From NCBI RefSeq assembly GCF_017916255.1, contig NZ_CP072827.1:1550001-1614000 (forward strand): 64,000 nucleotides of DNA, in the 5' to 3' direction. A program made the position numbers and the translations under genes. This DNA comes from Streptomyces mobaraensis NBRC 13819 = DSM 40847. GTDB taxonomy: Bacteria; Actinomycetota; Actinomycetes; Streptomycetales; Streptomycetaceae. The notes under the pieces are model-generated. The model was given only the letters and a program-made list of their open reading frames with translations. It was not told the origin of the DNA and made no database searches. Shown here piece after piece: positions 38,125-47,382 of this stretch (position 1 is its first letter; the number at the start of each line of letters is the position of its first letter).

Positions 38125-39045
38125 CTACGGCACGATCACCAGCTTTCCCCGCGTGTGCCCCTCCGCGCTCCGCCGCTGCGCCTCCGCGGCCCGCTCCAGC
38201 GGGAACACCTCCGCCACCTCCACGCACAGCCGTCCCCGCTCCGCCAGGTGCCCCAGGGCCGCCAGGTCCGCCGCGTCGGGGCGGACCCAGAGGAGCCGGC
38301 CGCCCATTTCCGTCACGGCGGGGTCGGCGATCGAGACCAGGCGGGCGCCGGGGACGGTGATGCGGGAGGACGTCTTGATGACGCCGCCTCCGACGAAGTC
38401 GAGGACGACAGAGGCACCCTCCGGGGCGAGTGCGCGGAAGCGGTCGACGAGGCCGTCCCCGTAGGCGACGGGCTCGGCGCCGAGCGAGCTCAGGTAGGCG
38501 TGGTTGCGCTCGCTCGCGGTGCCGATCACGCGGGCGCCGGTGTTCCGGGCGAGCTGGACGGCGAGGGAGCCGACGCCACCCGCGGCCGCGTGGATGAGGA
38601 CGGTGTCGTCGGGGCCGACGCGGGCGGCGCGCAGCGCCTGGTAGGCGGTGAGGCCGGCCAGCGGCAGCCCCGCCGCCTGCTCGAACGAGACGTTGGCCGG
38701 TTTGCGGGCCAGGGTGCGCACCGGTGCGGCGACGAACTCGGCGTAGGTGCCGCGCGAGAGGAAGTCCTCCCGGACGTAGCCCATGACCTCGTCGCCGACC
38801 TGGAACTCGGGGGTGTCCGCGCCGAGCCGGACGACGATCCCGGACACGTCCCAGCCGGGGACGACCGGGAAGACCGCGTCGAGCTGCCCGTCCAGGTAGC
38901 CGGCCTGGGCCTTCCAGTCGACCGGGTTGACCGCCGCCGCCCTGACCCCGATGAGCACGGAGTCCGGGCCGATCTTGGGTTCGGGGACCTCGCCGTACTC
39001 CAGGACCTCGGGTCCGCCGTAGGCGCGGTAGCTGACAGCCTTCAT
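38125..39045 (-). CDS. NADPH:quinone-oxidoreductase-like MDR enzyme
   Basis: A 306-residue zinc-independent medium-chain reductase: VNPVDWKAQAGY in the N-terminal catalytic domain, the nucleotide-binding HAAAGGVGSLAVQLAR, and the C-terminal GHTRGKLVIVP typical of this family. Probably reduces quinones or enones with NADPH. The ATG has GAGGAG upstream. The MFS exporter gene stops 69 bp upstream of this start on the same strand, so the two may be cotranscribed under the MarR regulator at 40776. Confidence 0.87.
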   Translation of the reverse strand: MKAVSYRAYGGPEVLEYGEVPEPKIGPDSVLIGVRAAAVNPVDWKAQAGYLDGQLDAVFPVVPGWDVSGIVVRLGADTPEFQVGDEVMGYVREDFLSRGTYAEFVAAPVRTLARKPANVSFEQAAGLPLAGLTAYQALRAARVGPDDTVLIHAAAGGVGSLAVQLARNTGARVIGTASERNHAYLSSLGAEPVAYGDGLVDRFRALAPEGASVVLDFVGGGVIKTSSRITVPGARLVSIADPAVTEMGGRLLWVRPDAADLAALGHLAERGRLCVEVAEVFPLERAAEAQRRSAEGHTRGKLVIVP

Positions 39046-39113
39046 GGTGATGCTCCTCGGGTCCTTGCGTCCTCGGGTCCTGGGTCCTGGGTCCTCGGGT
39101 CGGCGAGCGGGTC

Positions 39114-40625
39114 TCAGCGCGTGGCGTCTGCCGTTCCAGCGCCTGCCGTTTCAGCGTCCGCCGCCGGAGCGGAGCCCGCCACCGCAGTGGACCGCAGGGT
39201 GTGAATCGTCCGCAGTCCGAGCGCGGCCACCAGGGAGACCAGCGCGAACGCCGCGGCGGCGATCACGAAGGTCAGGGTGAACTGACTCTCGGCCGGCAGC
39301 TTGGGCAGGCCGGGCGGCAGGTGCTCGACGCTCTTGGAGGCCAGCACGGTGGTGACCATGGCACTGCCGATGGCGCTGCCGGTGGAACGGGAGATGGAGT
39401 TGATGCCGTTGGCGATGCCGGTCTGGTGGGGCGGCACGCTGCCGACGATCACGGCGGGCATGGCCGCGTAGCCGAAGCTGATGCCGGCGCCGACCAGCAT
39501 CCCGCCGGCGATCACCGAGAACGCGTGGTCGTGGTCGACGACGAGCCAGGCGAAGCCCAGGGCGCCGGCGAGCGAGGCCAGGTAGAGCACCGGCCGGGGG
39601 CCGTGCTGCCGGACCAGCTTGCCGCCGACGGGCGCGGCGAGCAGCGAGACGAGCGTGCCGGGGAGCAGGAACTCGACGGAGGCCCGCAGGATGCTGGCGT
39701 CGAAACCGTACCCGGTGAGCTTGGACGGCATCTGGACGAGGTACGAGACGCCGATGAACAGGGCGAACGAGCCGAAGCCGACGAGCAGCCCGGCGAGGTT
39801 GGCGAAGAGGACCGGCCGGTGGGCGAACATCCGCATGTCGACCAGCGGCTCCTTGACCTTCCGCTCGACGAGCGTCCACACGACGGCCATGATCACCGCA
39901 CCGGCGAAGCAGCCGAGGGTGCGGCCCGAGGACCAGCCCCACTCGTGGCCCTGGGAGACGGGCAGCAGGAGCAGGACGAGGGTGGCGGCCAGGGTGAGGG
40001 CGCCGAGGACGTCCGTCCGGCCGCCGGTGGTCTCACGGGTGGCGGGGACGAGCGTGGCGACGGCGATCAGGGCCAGCGCGGCGAGGCCGGTGGCCAGCCA
40101 GAAGGCGCTGCGGTAGTCGGGGTGGTCGCCCGAGGTGAGCAGGCCGACGGCGACCAGGGCGAGGCCGCTGCCGAACGCCAGGGTGCCGCTGACCAGGGCC
40201 ATCGCACCGGGCAGCCGGGCCGGGCGGATCTCCTCGCGGAGCACGGACAGGGCCAGCGGGAAGATCGCGGTGGCGGCGCCCTGGAGTACCCGGCCGACGA
40301 TCAGCCAGAGCAACGAGTGGGTGGTGGCGGCCAGCACGGATCCGGCCACCATGACGACGAGGACGCCGACGAGCGTCTGCTTCTTGCCGTGCTGGTCGCC
40401 GAAGCGGCCGAGCAGCGGGGTGAAGACGGCGGCGGAGAGCAGGGTCGCGGTGGTGACCCAGCTGACGTTGGCCGGGGTCGTCTCCAGATCGCTCTGGATC
40501 AGGCCGAGGATCGGCACCACCAGGGTCTGCATCATCGAGACCACCATGGCGGCCAGGCTCAGGGCGAAGACGACGACCGTCTCGCTCCGCTGCCGGGCCG
40601 GGGTGGCGGGCGCTGGTGTGGTCAT
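39114..40625 (-). CDS. MFS multidrug exporter, DHA2 type
   Basis: A 503-residue transporter with about 14 hydrophobic helices (DHA2/EmrB-QacA layout). Motif A appears as GRFGDQHGKKQT and antiporter motif C-like sequence as SGTLAFGSGLALVAVG. It should export hydrophobic toxic compounds by proton antiport. It is divergent from a MarR gene, and the 150-bp region between them holds several operator-like repeats, so MarR repression is very likely. Confidence 0.9.
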   Translation of the reverse strand: MTTPAPATPARQRSETVVVFALSLAAMVVSMMQTLVVPILGLIQSDLETTPANVSWVTTATLLSAAVFTPLLGRFGDQHGKKQTLVGVLVVMVAGSVLAATTHSLLWLIVGRVLQGAATAIFPLALSVLREEIRPARLPGAMALVSGTLAFGSGLALVAVGLLTSGDHPDYRSAFWLATGLAALALIAVATLVPATRETTGGRTDVLGALTLAATLVLLLLPVSQGHEWGWSSGRTLGCFAGAVIMAVVWTLVERKVKEPLVDMRMFAHRPVLFANLAGLLVGFGSFALFIGVSYLVQMPSKLTGYGFDASILRASVEFLLPGTLVSLLAAPVGGKLVRQHGPRPVLYLASLAGALGFAWLVVDHDHAFSVIAGGMLVGAGISFGYAAMPAVIVGSVPPHQTGIANGINSISRSTGSAIGSAMVTTVLASKSVEHLPPGLPKLPAESQFTLTFVIAAAAFALVSLVAALGLRTIHTLRSTAVAGSAPAADAETAGAGTADATR

Positions 40626-40655
40626 GGCCGGTTCGTTCCTCCGTCTGTTTCATGC

Positions 40656-40755
40656 CATTGATGCTTCACGACATTGATGCTTGAGGTCGTCAAGCAACTG
40701 GGCAACGGTAGGCCCGATACTTGAGGTCGTCAAGTTAATGGTTTAAGCCATCAAG
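40656..40755. promoter_or_regulatory. Multi-site MarR operator region
   Basis: Two identical 15-mers CTTGAGGTCGTCAAG (inverted repeat CTTGA/TCAAG) at 40680-40694 and 40720-40734 are spaced exactly 40 bp. A third, degenerate site GTTTAAGCCATCAAG is at 40741-40755. Two direct copies of CATTGATGCTT occur at 40656-40666 and 40672-40682. All lie between the divergent MFS and MarR starts. Confidence 0.75.
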
Positions 40756-40775
40756 CTCTTCAGTAGACTGCCGTC

Positions 40776-41210
40776 ATGACCGCCACGCCCTCCCCCAGCA
40801 AGTCCGAGCTCCTGGAACTCGTGGCGGCACTCGGCACCGCCCAGTGGCAGGACTTCTCCGCCTCCGCCGCCCGGCACGGCCTCACCGGCGTCCAGGCCAA
40901 GCTGCTCGCCCAGCTCAAGGGGCCGGTCCCGATGCGCGGGCTGGCCGCCCTGCTGGTCTGCGACGCGTCCAACGTCACCGGCATCGTCGACCGGCTGGAG
41001 GCCCGCGGCCTGGTCCGCCGGGAGCCCGACCCCTCCGACCGCCGGGTGAAGAACGTGGTCGCCACGGACGAGGGCCGGGAGACCATCCGCCGGGTCAGGG
41101 AGGAGATGCGGGCCACCCACGACGCCCTCGACTCCCTCGACGAGGAGGAGCGGGCCGTCCTGCACGGGCTGCTGGAGCGGCTGCGCACGGGCCTGGAGCG
41201 CCGGGGCTGA
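40776..41210 (+). CDS. MarR-family regulator of the MFS exporter
   Basis: A 144-residue MarR protein: recognition region VCDASNVTGIVDRLEARGL and wing RREPDPSDRRVKNVVATDEG. It starts 21 bp after the last operator-like site, so autoregulation plus control of the divergent exporter is expected. The stop codon is inside the first of three 34-bp repeats. Confidence 0.88.
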   Translation: MTATPSPSKSELLELVAALGTAQWQDFSASAARHGLTGVQAKLLAQLKGPVPMRGLAALLVCDASNVTGIVDRLEARGLVRREPDPSDRRVKNVVATDEGRETIRRVREEMRATHDALDSLDEEERAVLHGLLERLRTGLERRG

Positions 41211-41304
41211 GCGAGCGCCGCAGCCCAGCGGACACCCGGGCCGAGCGAGCGCCGCAGCCGAACCGGCACCGGGATCGAGCAAGCACCGGAGCCGAGCGGA
41301 GCCC
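41209..41304 (+). repeat. Three imperfect 34-bp tandem repeats
   Basis: GAGCGAGCGCCGCAGCC recurs at 41209, at 41243 and, degenerate (GAGCAAGCACCGGAGCC), at 41277: exact 34-bp period. The block spans the MarR stop codon and the leader before the MBL gene. Confidence 0.75.
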
Positions 41305-41401
41305 GCTCTCCCATATCCGCGCGTCCGTCCGTATTCTGACGGCCGGTCCGGTTCCGCGCACTCGGCGCGGCCCGGGCGCACCCCGAGGAGAGGCGCGCAC
41401 G

Positions 41402-42400
41402 ATGTCGAGCACCAGCACCCCCCTGTCCGGCTCCCACGGGGCCGACGGACCGAGCGCGGGAACGGAGAAGACCGCTCCCACCGGCCCGGACGCCGTCCCC
41501 GCCCCCTACACCGTGCCGCTGGCGCCCGGGGTGAGCGCCTACGTCCAGCCCGACGGCGGCTGGTGCCTGAACAACGCGGGCTTCGTCACCGACGGCGGCC
41601 GCACCCTGCTGATCGACACCGCCCCGACCGTCCGCCGCGCGGAGCTGCTGCGCGACGCCGTCGCGGCGAGCGGTGCCCCGGCGCCCTCCCTCGTCGTCAA
41701 CACCCACCACCACGGCGACCACACCTACGGCAACTGCGTCTTCGCCCCCGAGGCGACGATCGTCGGGCACGCCGGCTGCCGTGAGCAGACCCTCGCCGTC
41801 GGCCCGCAGCTGCACGCCATCTGGCCGTGGGTCGAGTACGGCGACGTCCGGATCACCCCGGCCACCCTCACGTACACCGACGAACTCACCGTGCACATCG
41901 GTGACACCGAGGTCCGGCTGATCCACCCGGGCCCGGCGCACACGGTCGGCGACACCGTCGTCTGGCTGCCGGAGCGGCGGATCGTGTTCACCGGCGACCT
42001 GGTCTTCAACGGCGGGACGCCGTTCATCCCGTTCGGCTCGCTCAGCGGCTCGCTGGCCGCGCTGGACGTGCTGCGCGGCCTGGACGCCGAGACCGTCGTC
42101 CCCGGCCACGGACCGGTGACCGACCCCGGTGTGTACGACACCGTGGAGCGCTACTTCCACTACGTCGCGGAGCTGGCGCGGGCCGGGCACGCGGCGGGGC
42201 GCACCCCGCTGGAGGTGGCGCGGGAAGCCGACCTCGGCGAGTTCGCGGCGCTCCAGGAGAGCGAGCGGCTGGTCGGCAACCTGCACCGGGCCTACGCCGA
42301 GCTGGACGGGCTGCCGCTGGGCGCGCCGCTCGACCTGCCCCTGGTGCTGCGGGACATGGCCGAGATGAACGGCGGCAGGCCGCTGGCCTGCCACGCGTGA
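41402..42400 (+). CDS. MBL-fold metallo-hydrolase
   Basis: A 332-residue metallo-beta-lactamase-fold protein. The metal site HHHGDH is at 102-107, with later ligands in HPGPAHTVGD, FTGDLVF and VPGHGPVTD. The first 35 residues are a disordered Ser/Pro/Gly stretch. A C-terminal helical segment follows the fold. GAGGAG stands well before the ATG at 41402. It converges with a TetR gene (24 bp between stops). Function may be hydrolysis of a thioester, lactone or ester; not resolvable from sequence. Confidence 0.85.
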   Translation: MSSTSTPLSGSHGADGPSAGTEKTAPTGPDAVPAPYTVPLAPGVSAYVQPDGGWCLNNAGFVTDGGRTLLIDTAPTVRRAELLRDAVAASGAPAPSLVVNTHHHGDHTYGNCVFAPEATIVGHAGCREQTLAVGPQLHAIWPWVEYGDVRITPATLTYTDELTVHIGDTEVRLIHPGPAHTVGDTVVWLPERRIVFTGDLVFNGGTPFIPFGSLSGSLAALDVLRGLDAETVVPGHGPVTDPGVYDTVERYFHYVAELARAGHAAGRTPLEVAREADLGEFAALQESERLVGNLHRAYAELDGLPLGAPLDLPLVLRDMAEMNGGRPLACHA

Positions 42401-42424
42401 CACCCCGGCCGGTCCGGCGGCGCG

Positions 42425-43051
42425 TTACGGCCGGAGCGCCCGCAGCAGGAGGTCGGCCAGGTGGTCGCCGACCTCCCGGGGCGTCATCGGCCCGTCCGGG
42501 CGGTACCAGCTGCCGAGGTGGTGCAGTGAGCCGAAGTGGTAGTCCACCACCAGGTCGGCGGGGGTCGCCCGGCTGAAGACGCCCGTCCGCTGCCCCTCCT
42601 CGATGAGCGCCCGGAACCGCTCGTGGTAGCGCCGGCGTTCGGCCCGGACCCGCCGGTACTGCTCGGGGCCGAGCTGGTGCATGGACCGGAAGAAGATCTT
42701 CGTGTCGTCCAGGTTCTCGATGGTCGTCACCGCCACGTCCGCCGCCGCGTCGCGCAGCCGCTGCTCGACCGGCGCGTCCCGGCCCGCGACGGCGTCGAGC
42801 CGTTCCTGCTGCTGGCGCAGGACCCGGGCGTAGATCTCGTGCAGCAGGTCGTCCTTGGACCCGAAGTAGTGGTACAGCGCGCCCTTGGTGACCCCGGCCG
42901 CCTCGACGATCTCCTGCACGGAGGTCCGGTCGTAGCCCTGGTCCGCGAACAGCCGGGTGGCGGCGGCCAGCAGCCGCTGCGGTACCGGCCGCCCGGCGCA
43001 GGCCGACGCCCCGTACGGTCCCGTCCTCCCGTTGCGCTCCACTCTCTTCAT
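42425..43051 (-). CDS. TetR-family regulator
   Basis: A 208-residue TetR protein: helix-turn-helix RLFADQGYDRTSVQEIVEAAGVTKGALYHYFGSK and a helical ligand domain with a TetR_C-like pattern (DTKIFFRSMHQLG). The ATG at 43049-43051 follows GGGTGGG. It converges with the MBL gene and is divergent from the hydrolase at 43306. Relatives control acyl-CoA or lipid metabolism genes, but no target is evident. Confidence 0.86.
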   Translation of the reverse strand: MKRVERNGRTGPYGASACAGRPVPQRLLAAATRLFADQGYDRTSVQEIVEAAGVTKGALYHYFGSKDDLLHEIYARVLRQQQERLDAVAGRDAPVEQRLRDAAADVAVTTIENLDDTKIFFRSMHQLGPEQYRRVRAERRRYHERFRALIEEGQRTGVFSRATPADLVVDYHFGSLHHLGSWYRPDGPMTPREVGDHLADLLLRALRP

Positions 43052-43305
43052 CGTTCCCACCCCTTTGTCGCCTGTGTCGCTGATGTGCCGCGCCGGCCGG
43101 CGCGGCTCCCCCGGGGGGATCTTGCCACTCACGCGTTCGATCGTTCCGGGCAGGACCCCCGCCTGGGCCGGGAGTTGGGGCGGCGGGCGGGAGTGACGAG
43201 GGGTGGCGAACCGCCGGACGAACGCAGGAACGGACGCAAGAAGGCTGGACAGCCCCTCTTGACAGCAGGACCATGCGCGCACACCGGACCGGCACAGGGG
43301 GCGCC

Positions 43306-44637
43306 ATGGCGGACATGAGTGTGCATCCGTACTGGGAACTGACCTTCGGCAAGGACGGAAGCGTCGACACCGGCGAGCGGGACGCCCTGCTCCGGGACGT
43401 CGTCCAGGAAGTCACCGATCGAAACCTCACCGACTTGGTCATCTTCGCGCACGGCTGGAACAACACCCGCGCCACGGCCACCGCCCTCTACACCCGCTTC
43501 TTCGCCCCCTTCCCCACCCTCCTCAACGGCCTCACCGCCCCCGGAGACCGGCCGCGCGTCGGCTACGTCGGCGTCATCTGGCCCTCGCTCCGCTTCGCCG
43601 ACGAGGCGCCGCCCTTCCTGGCCGGCCTGTTCACCGCCGCCGACGGGCCCGGCCTGCCGCCCGGCACCCGGGAGGCACTGGCCCTGGCCTTCCCCGGCCG
43701 GGAGGCGGTGATCGGCAGGCTGGCGGAGCTGGCCGAGCGGCAGCCCGAGGACCGGGCCCGGCTGGAGGAGTTCACCGGTCTCGTCCGCACCCTGGTCAGC
43801 CCCCGGCCCCGGGAGGGCGGACGGGACGGGAGCGCCGACGACGCGTGGGCGCGGGACACGGCGTCCGAACCGACCGTCCCGGCCATGTTCACCGACAGCG
43901 CGGTGGAGGTCTGCGGCCGGTTCGCGGACGCGCTGGAGGCCACCGGCTCCGCGCCGGCCCCCGGCCTCTTCGGCGGCGCCCTCGGCCGGGTCTGGCGCGG
44001 CGCGCTCGAACTGCTGCGGCAGGGCACCTACTGGGAGATGAAGCGGCGGGCCGGTGTCGTCGGGCGGCAGGGTCTCGGCCCGGCGGCGGGCGAACTCGCC
44101 GGGCGCGGCCCGCGGGTGCACCTGGTCGGGCACAGCTTCGGCGCCCGGCTGGTCGCGTTCGCGGTCGGCGGCCTGCCCGACGGCGTCCGGGTCCGGTCGC
44201 TGACCCTGCTCCAGGGCGCGTTCTCGCACTACGCCTTCTCGCCCCAGCTGCCGTTCGCGCCCCGCCGGGGCGGCGTCCTGGAGGGGACGGCCGACCGGAT
44301 CGACGGCCCGCTCGTCTGCTGCCACTCCTCGCACGACAGCGCCCTCGGGACCCTCTACCCCCTCGCGTCCCGGCTCGCCGGCGACGCCGACTCGCTGCTG
44401 GGCCTCGACCTGACCCGCTGGGGCGCCCTCGGCTACCAGGGGATGCGGGACATGCCGGGCTGCCCGGCCGTCCCCCTGGCCGAGGCACTGGGGGACGGGA
44501 TGCCCACGGACGGCTGTGTGAACGTCGACGCCTCGGAGGTCGTCCGGAGCGGCGGTCCGCCCGCCGGCGCCCACAGCGACATCTGCCACGAAGAGCTCGC
44601 ACGTGTCGTCCTCCGCGCCGGACTGGGCATGCGCTAG
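43306..44637 (+). CDS. Alpha/beta-hydrolase-like protein
   Basis: A 443-residue protein with a strand and oxyanion-type motif VIFAHGWNN near residue 47 and a nucleophile elbow GHSFGARL at about residue 279, separated by a long helical insertion. The overall pattern fits an uncharacterised actinobacterial serine-hydrolase group. The final His is uncertain; CHSSHDSALG is one candidate region. The ATG at 43306 follows AGGGGG. No pathway context is visible. Confidence 0.7.
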   Translation: MADMSVHPYWELTFGKDGSVDTGERDALLRDVVQEVTDRNLTDLVIFAHGWNNTRATATALYTRFFAPFPTLLNGLTAPGDRPRVGYVGVIWPSLRFADEAPPFLAGLFTAADGPGLPPGTREALALAFPGREAVIGRLAELAERQPEDRARLEEFTGLVRTLVSPRPREGGRDGSADDAWARDTASEPTVPAMFTDSAVEVCGRFADALEATGSAPAPGLFGGALGRVWRGALELLRQGTYWEMKRRAGVVGRQGLGPAAGELAGRGPRVHLVGHSFGARLVAFAVGGLPDGVRVRSLTLLQGAFSHYAFSPQLPFAPRRGGVLEGTADRIDGPLVCCHSSHDSALGTLYPLASRLAGDADSLLGLDLTRWGALGYQGMRDMPGCPAVPLAEALGDGMPTDGCVNVDASEVVRSGGPPAGAHSDICHEELARVVLRAGLGMR

Positions 44638-44768
44638 CGGACGGGACCGACCCGCGCCGCGCCGGAGGGATCCGAATCGCGCCGCGATACGTCCCTACCG
44701 TGTCGGCCCTCAGCGGCCGGCGGCGCCAACAGAGGACGTCCGAGTCCGCTCGCCGGAGGTGGGAAGCA

Positions 44769-45386
44769 GTGGCAGGTTTCAGAGCTCTCGCACGAGAGGT
44801 GCGCAACCCGGGGAACACCATCGCTCTGCGACGGACGTCGCTCCGCAAGTGCCTCGAACGCTTCGCCCCGTACGGACACCGGGCCACCTGGCACCACCTG
44901 TGCGCCGGGGCCGGCCTGGCCCCCGACGACCGCGCGCCCGACCCCGTGCGGCTGATCCGGGCCCTGGAGGAACTGGAGGAGGCGCGGGAGGTGTGGCTGG
45001 CCTACGAGGTGGAGTTCGCCGGCCGCCGCCGCCGCGAGAAGCACGACGGCATCCGCCAGCCCTCCGCCCTCGACGACTGGCACCGCAACACGTGGGGCGG
45101 GTGTGACATCGTCCCCTGCGCCTCCCCCGACCTCCAGCCGCACGCCCGGCTGGCGGACGTGCTGCGGCGGGTGATCGACGCCATGGAGTCGGCGCCCGGG
45201 GACTGCTGCCCGGTCTGCGCACAGGAGCGCATCGAGTGGCGGACGGGACTGGAGCGGCATCCATGGGAGGGGCCGGTGTGCACGGACTGCGGGATCGTGG
45301 TGCCGGTCGCCGTCCTCACCCCGGCGGCGCTGGCCGCGGCCCGGCGGTACGCGTTCGCCCCCCGGTACGCGGACGCGGTGGCGTGA
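44769..45386 (+). CDS. Hypothetical protein with Cys-pair motif
   Basis: A 205-residue protein. The N-terminal half is basic and helical (FRALAREVRNPGNTIALRR); the C-terminal part has CCPVCAQERIEW and VCTDCGIVV, two CxxC pairs that could bind zinc. The GTG at 44769 is chosen because GGAGGT stands 9 bases before it. I do not recognise the family. It follows the hydrolase by 131 bp on the same strand. Confidence 0.6.
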   Translation: MAGFRALAREVRNPGNTIALRRTSLRKCLERFAPYGHRATWHHLCAGAGLAPDDRAPDPVRLIRALEELEEAREVWLAYEVEFAGRRRREKHDGIRQPSALDDWHRNTWGGCDIVPCASPDLQPHARLADVLRRVIDAMESAPGDCCPVCAQERIEWRTGLERHPWEGPVCTDCGIVVPVAVLTPAALAAARRYAFAPRYADAVA

Positions 45387-45511
45387 GGACGTGAGGAGGG
45401 GACGGCGGGTGCGCGGGCGTCCCCGGTGGGCGGCGCCCGCGGCACCCCCGCCGCCCGTCCCCGTCAGCACCCGTCAACGCCCGCCAGCACCGGTCAACTC
45501 GGCAGCGCCCG

Positions 45512-45958
45512 TCAGCTCAGCAGCGAACCACAGCCGCGCCCGCCGAAGCGGTCGTCCGGATTGGACAGCGCGCACGTCTCCAGCGAGAGGCACCCGCAGC
45601 CGATGCACCCGTCGAGCCGGTCCCGCAGCCGCTCCAGCCGTTTGATCCGCTCGTCGAGTTCGCCGCGCCACGCCTCGGACAGCTCCGCCCAGTCCTCGGC
45701 GGTGGGCGTGCGCTCCTCCGGCAGCCGGGCCAGCGCCTCGCGGATCGTCGCCAGCGGGATGCCCACCCGCTGCGCGGCCCGGATGAATGCCACCCGGCGC
45801 AGGGTGTCGCGCTCGAACCGGCGTTGGTTGCCGGCCGTGCGGCGGCTGCTGATCAGCCCCTTCGCCTCGTAGAAGTGCAGGGCCGAGACGGCGGCGCCGC
45901 TGCGGGCCGCCAGTTGCCCGACGGTCAGTTCGTGCAGGGTGGTCGGTATCTGTGGCAC
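45512..45958 (-). CDS. soxR: SoxR, redox-sensing MerR-family regulator
   Basis: A 148-residue SoxR: MerR-type helix-turn-helix [21 protein letters not shown], dimerisation helix, and the 2Fe-2S ligands Cys118, Cys121, Cys123 and Cys129 ([12 protein letters not shown]). In Streptomyces, SoxR responds to redox-active metabolites rather than superoxide and activates a few exporters or oxidoreductases. The GTG start at 45956-45958 is 10 bp after the TetR stop, so they are cotranscribed. Confidence 0.93.
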   Translation of the reverse strand: MPQIPTTLHELTVGQLAARSGAAVSALHFYEAKGLISSRRTAGNQRRFERDTLRRVAFIRAAQRVGIPLATIREALARLPEERTPTAEDWAELSEAWRGELDERIKRLERLRDRLDGCIGCGCLSLETCALSNPDDRFGGRGCGSLLS

Positions 45959-45968
45959 GCTCCCGACC

Positions 45969-46607
45969 CTACGTCAGCGTGCCGGCGTCCGGCGCGGGCC
46001 GATGGCCGACCATGCGCAGGGCCAGCCCCGCGTAGAGGTCGCCGACCTCCTCCGGGGTGCGCTCGCCGCCGTCGCGGAACCAGCGGGCGACGTCGACGCA
46101 GAGGGAGAGCAGCGCCAGGCTGGTGCCGCGCACATCGGGGACGTCGAACTCCCCGGTCCGCACGCCGTCTTCGACGATGGAGCGGAGTACGGCGTCGGTC
46201 TCCCGGCGCAGCGCGGTGATCTCGGCCCGGTGCTCCCCGGCGAGCGCCCCCAGTTCGTACTGGACCACCCGGGCGGTGGTGTGGTGCTCGGCGTGCCAGC
46301 GCACGAACGTCCGTACCGCGTCGGCCAGCCGCTCCGCCGGACCGCCGGACCCGTCGCGGGCGCGGGTGAGGAGGGAGAGCGCGAGCCGGTGGCCCACTCC
46401 GCTGATGCGGTGGAGGAGGTCCTCCTTGGTGCGGAAGTGGATGTAGAGGGCGGCGGGGCTCATACCGGCCCGGCCGGCGATGTCCCGGGTGGTGGTGGCG
46501 TGGTAGCCGCGCTCGGCGAACGCCTGGACGGCCGCGGTGAGCAGCCGCCGGGCGGCGTCGGGCGTGACGTCGGCCCACTCCTCGGTCCGTGCGCCCCCGG
46601 CGTCCAT
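45969..46607 (-). CDS. TetR-family regulator
   Basis: A 212-residue TetR protein: [37 protein letters not shown] forms the helix-turn-helix, followed by a ligand domain rich in Arg and Glu. The ATG at 46605-46607 follows a G tract. It precedes soxR (10 bp) and is divergent from the DUF2165 gene at 46799 (191 bp between). Confidence 0.87.
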   Translation of the reverse strand: MDAGGARTEEWADVTPDAARRLLTAAVQAFAERGYHATTTRDIAGRAGMSPAALYIHFRTKEDLLHRISGVGHRLALSLLTRARDGSGGPAERLADAVRTFVRWHAEHHTTARVVQYELGALAGEHRAEITALRRETDAVLRSIVEDGVRTGEFDVPDVRGTSLALLSLCVDVARWFRDGGERTPEEVGDLYAGLALRMVGHRPAPDAGTLT

Positions 46608-46798
46608 ACGGCCCCCCTCTGCTCGGCTCTCCCCGGCCCCTCCCCCTCCGGAGGGAACGACACCTTATCCCGCCCCTGAGCAGCCGCTCCGTCCGCGTAC
46701 GGGCGGGCGGGCGCGGGCATGCTGCCCTCAGGCGGCGGACGGTTCGAGCGCGGGATCGAGCCCGGACGAGCCCGACGGGCACGGACAAGGGGGATGGC

Positions 46799-47353
46799 AT
46801 GGCGGGAGGACGGTTCAGGACGGCGGTACGGGGCCGGGCGGCCGGGGCGCGGCGGGACGGGCTGCCCCTGGCGGCGGCCGTGCTGACGGGCACGGTGGCG
46901 CTCCTCATGCTGCTCGTGGTCTTCGGCAACGTCACGGACTTCGACACCAACCGGCAGTTCGTCCGGCACGTCCTCGCGATGGACACGACGTCCGGCGACG
47001 ACCACCTGACCTGGCGGGCCGTCACCTCGCACCCCCTCCAGGACGCCGCCTACCTGCTGATCATCGCCTGGGAGGCGCTGACGGCGGCGGTCCTGACGGT
47101 GGCGACGGCGCGGTGGCTGCGCGGGACACGGCACGGTCCGCTCGGACCGGCCCGGCGCGCCACGACGCTGGGGCTGGTGCTGTACCTGCTGCTGTTCGGG
47201 GTGGGCTTCCTGGCCGTCGGCGGCGAGTGGTTCGCGATGTGGCAGTCGTCGCGGTGGAACGGGGTGCCGGCGGCGGAGCGCCACGTGGTGCTGGGCGGGC
47301 TGACGCTGCTGGTCGTCCACCTGCCGGGGCTGCGGGACGACGTCGCGGGCTGA
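46799..47353 (+). CDS. DUF2165 membrane protein
   Basis: A 184-residue protein with four hydrophobic helices and the DUF2165 hallmarks: NVTDFDTNRQFVRHVLAMD after helix 1, WRAVTSHPLQDAAYLLIIAWE, and GGEWFAMWQSSRWNG before the last helix. Function unknown; found in many proteobacteria and actinobacteria. The ATG at 46799 follows AAGGGGG. Confidence 0.82.
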   Translation: MAGGRFRTAVRGRAAGARRDGLPLAAAVLTGTVALLMLLVVFGNVTDFDTNRQFVRHVLAMDTTSGDDHLTWRAVTSHPLQDAAYLLIIAWEALTAAVLTVATARWLRGTRHGPLGPARRATTLGLVLYLLLFGVGFLAVGGEWFAMWQSSRWNGVPAAERHVVLGGLTLLVVHLPGLRDDVAG

Positions 47354-47382
47354 GCGTGCGGGCCTCCCCGGCGGCCGGGACG

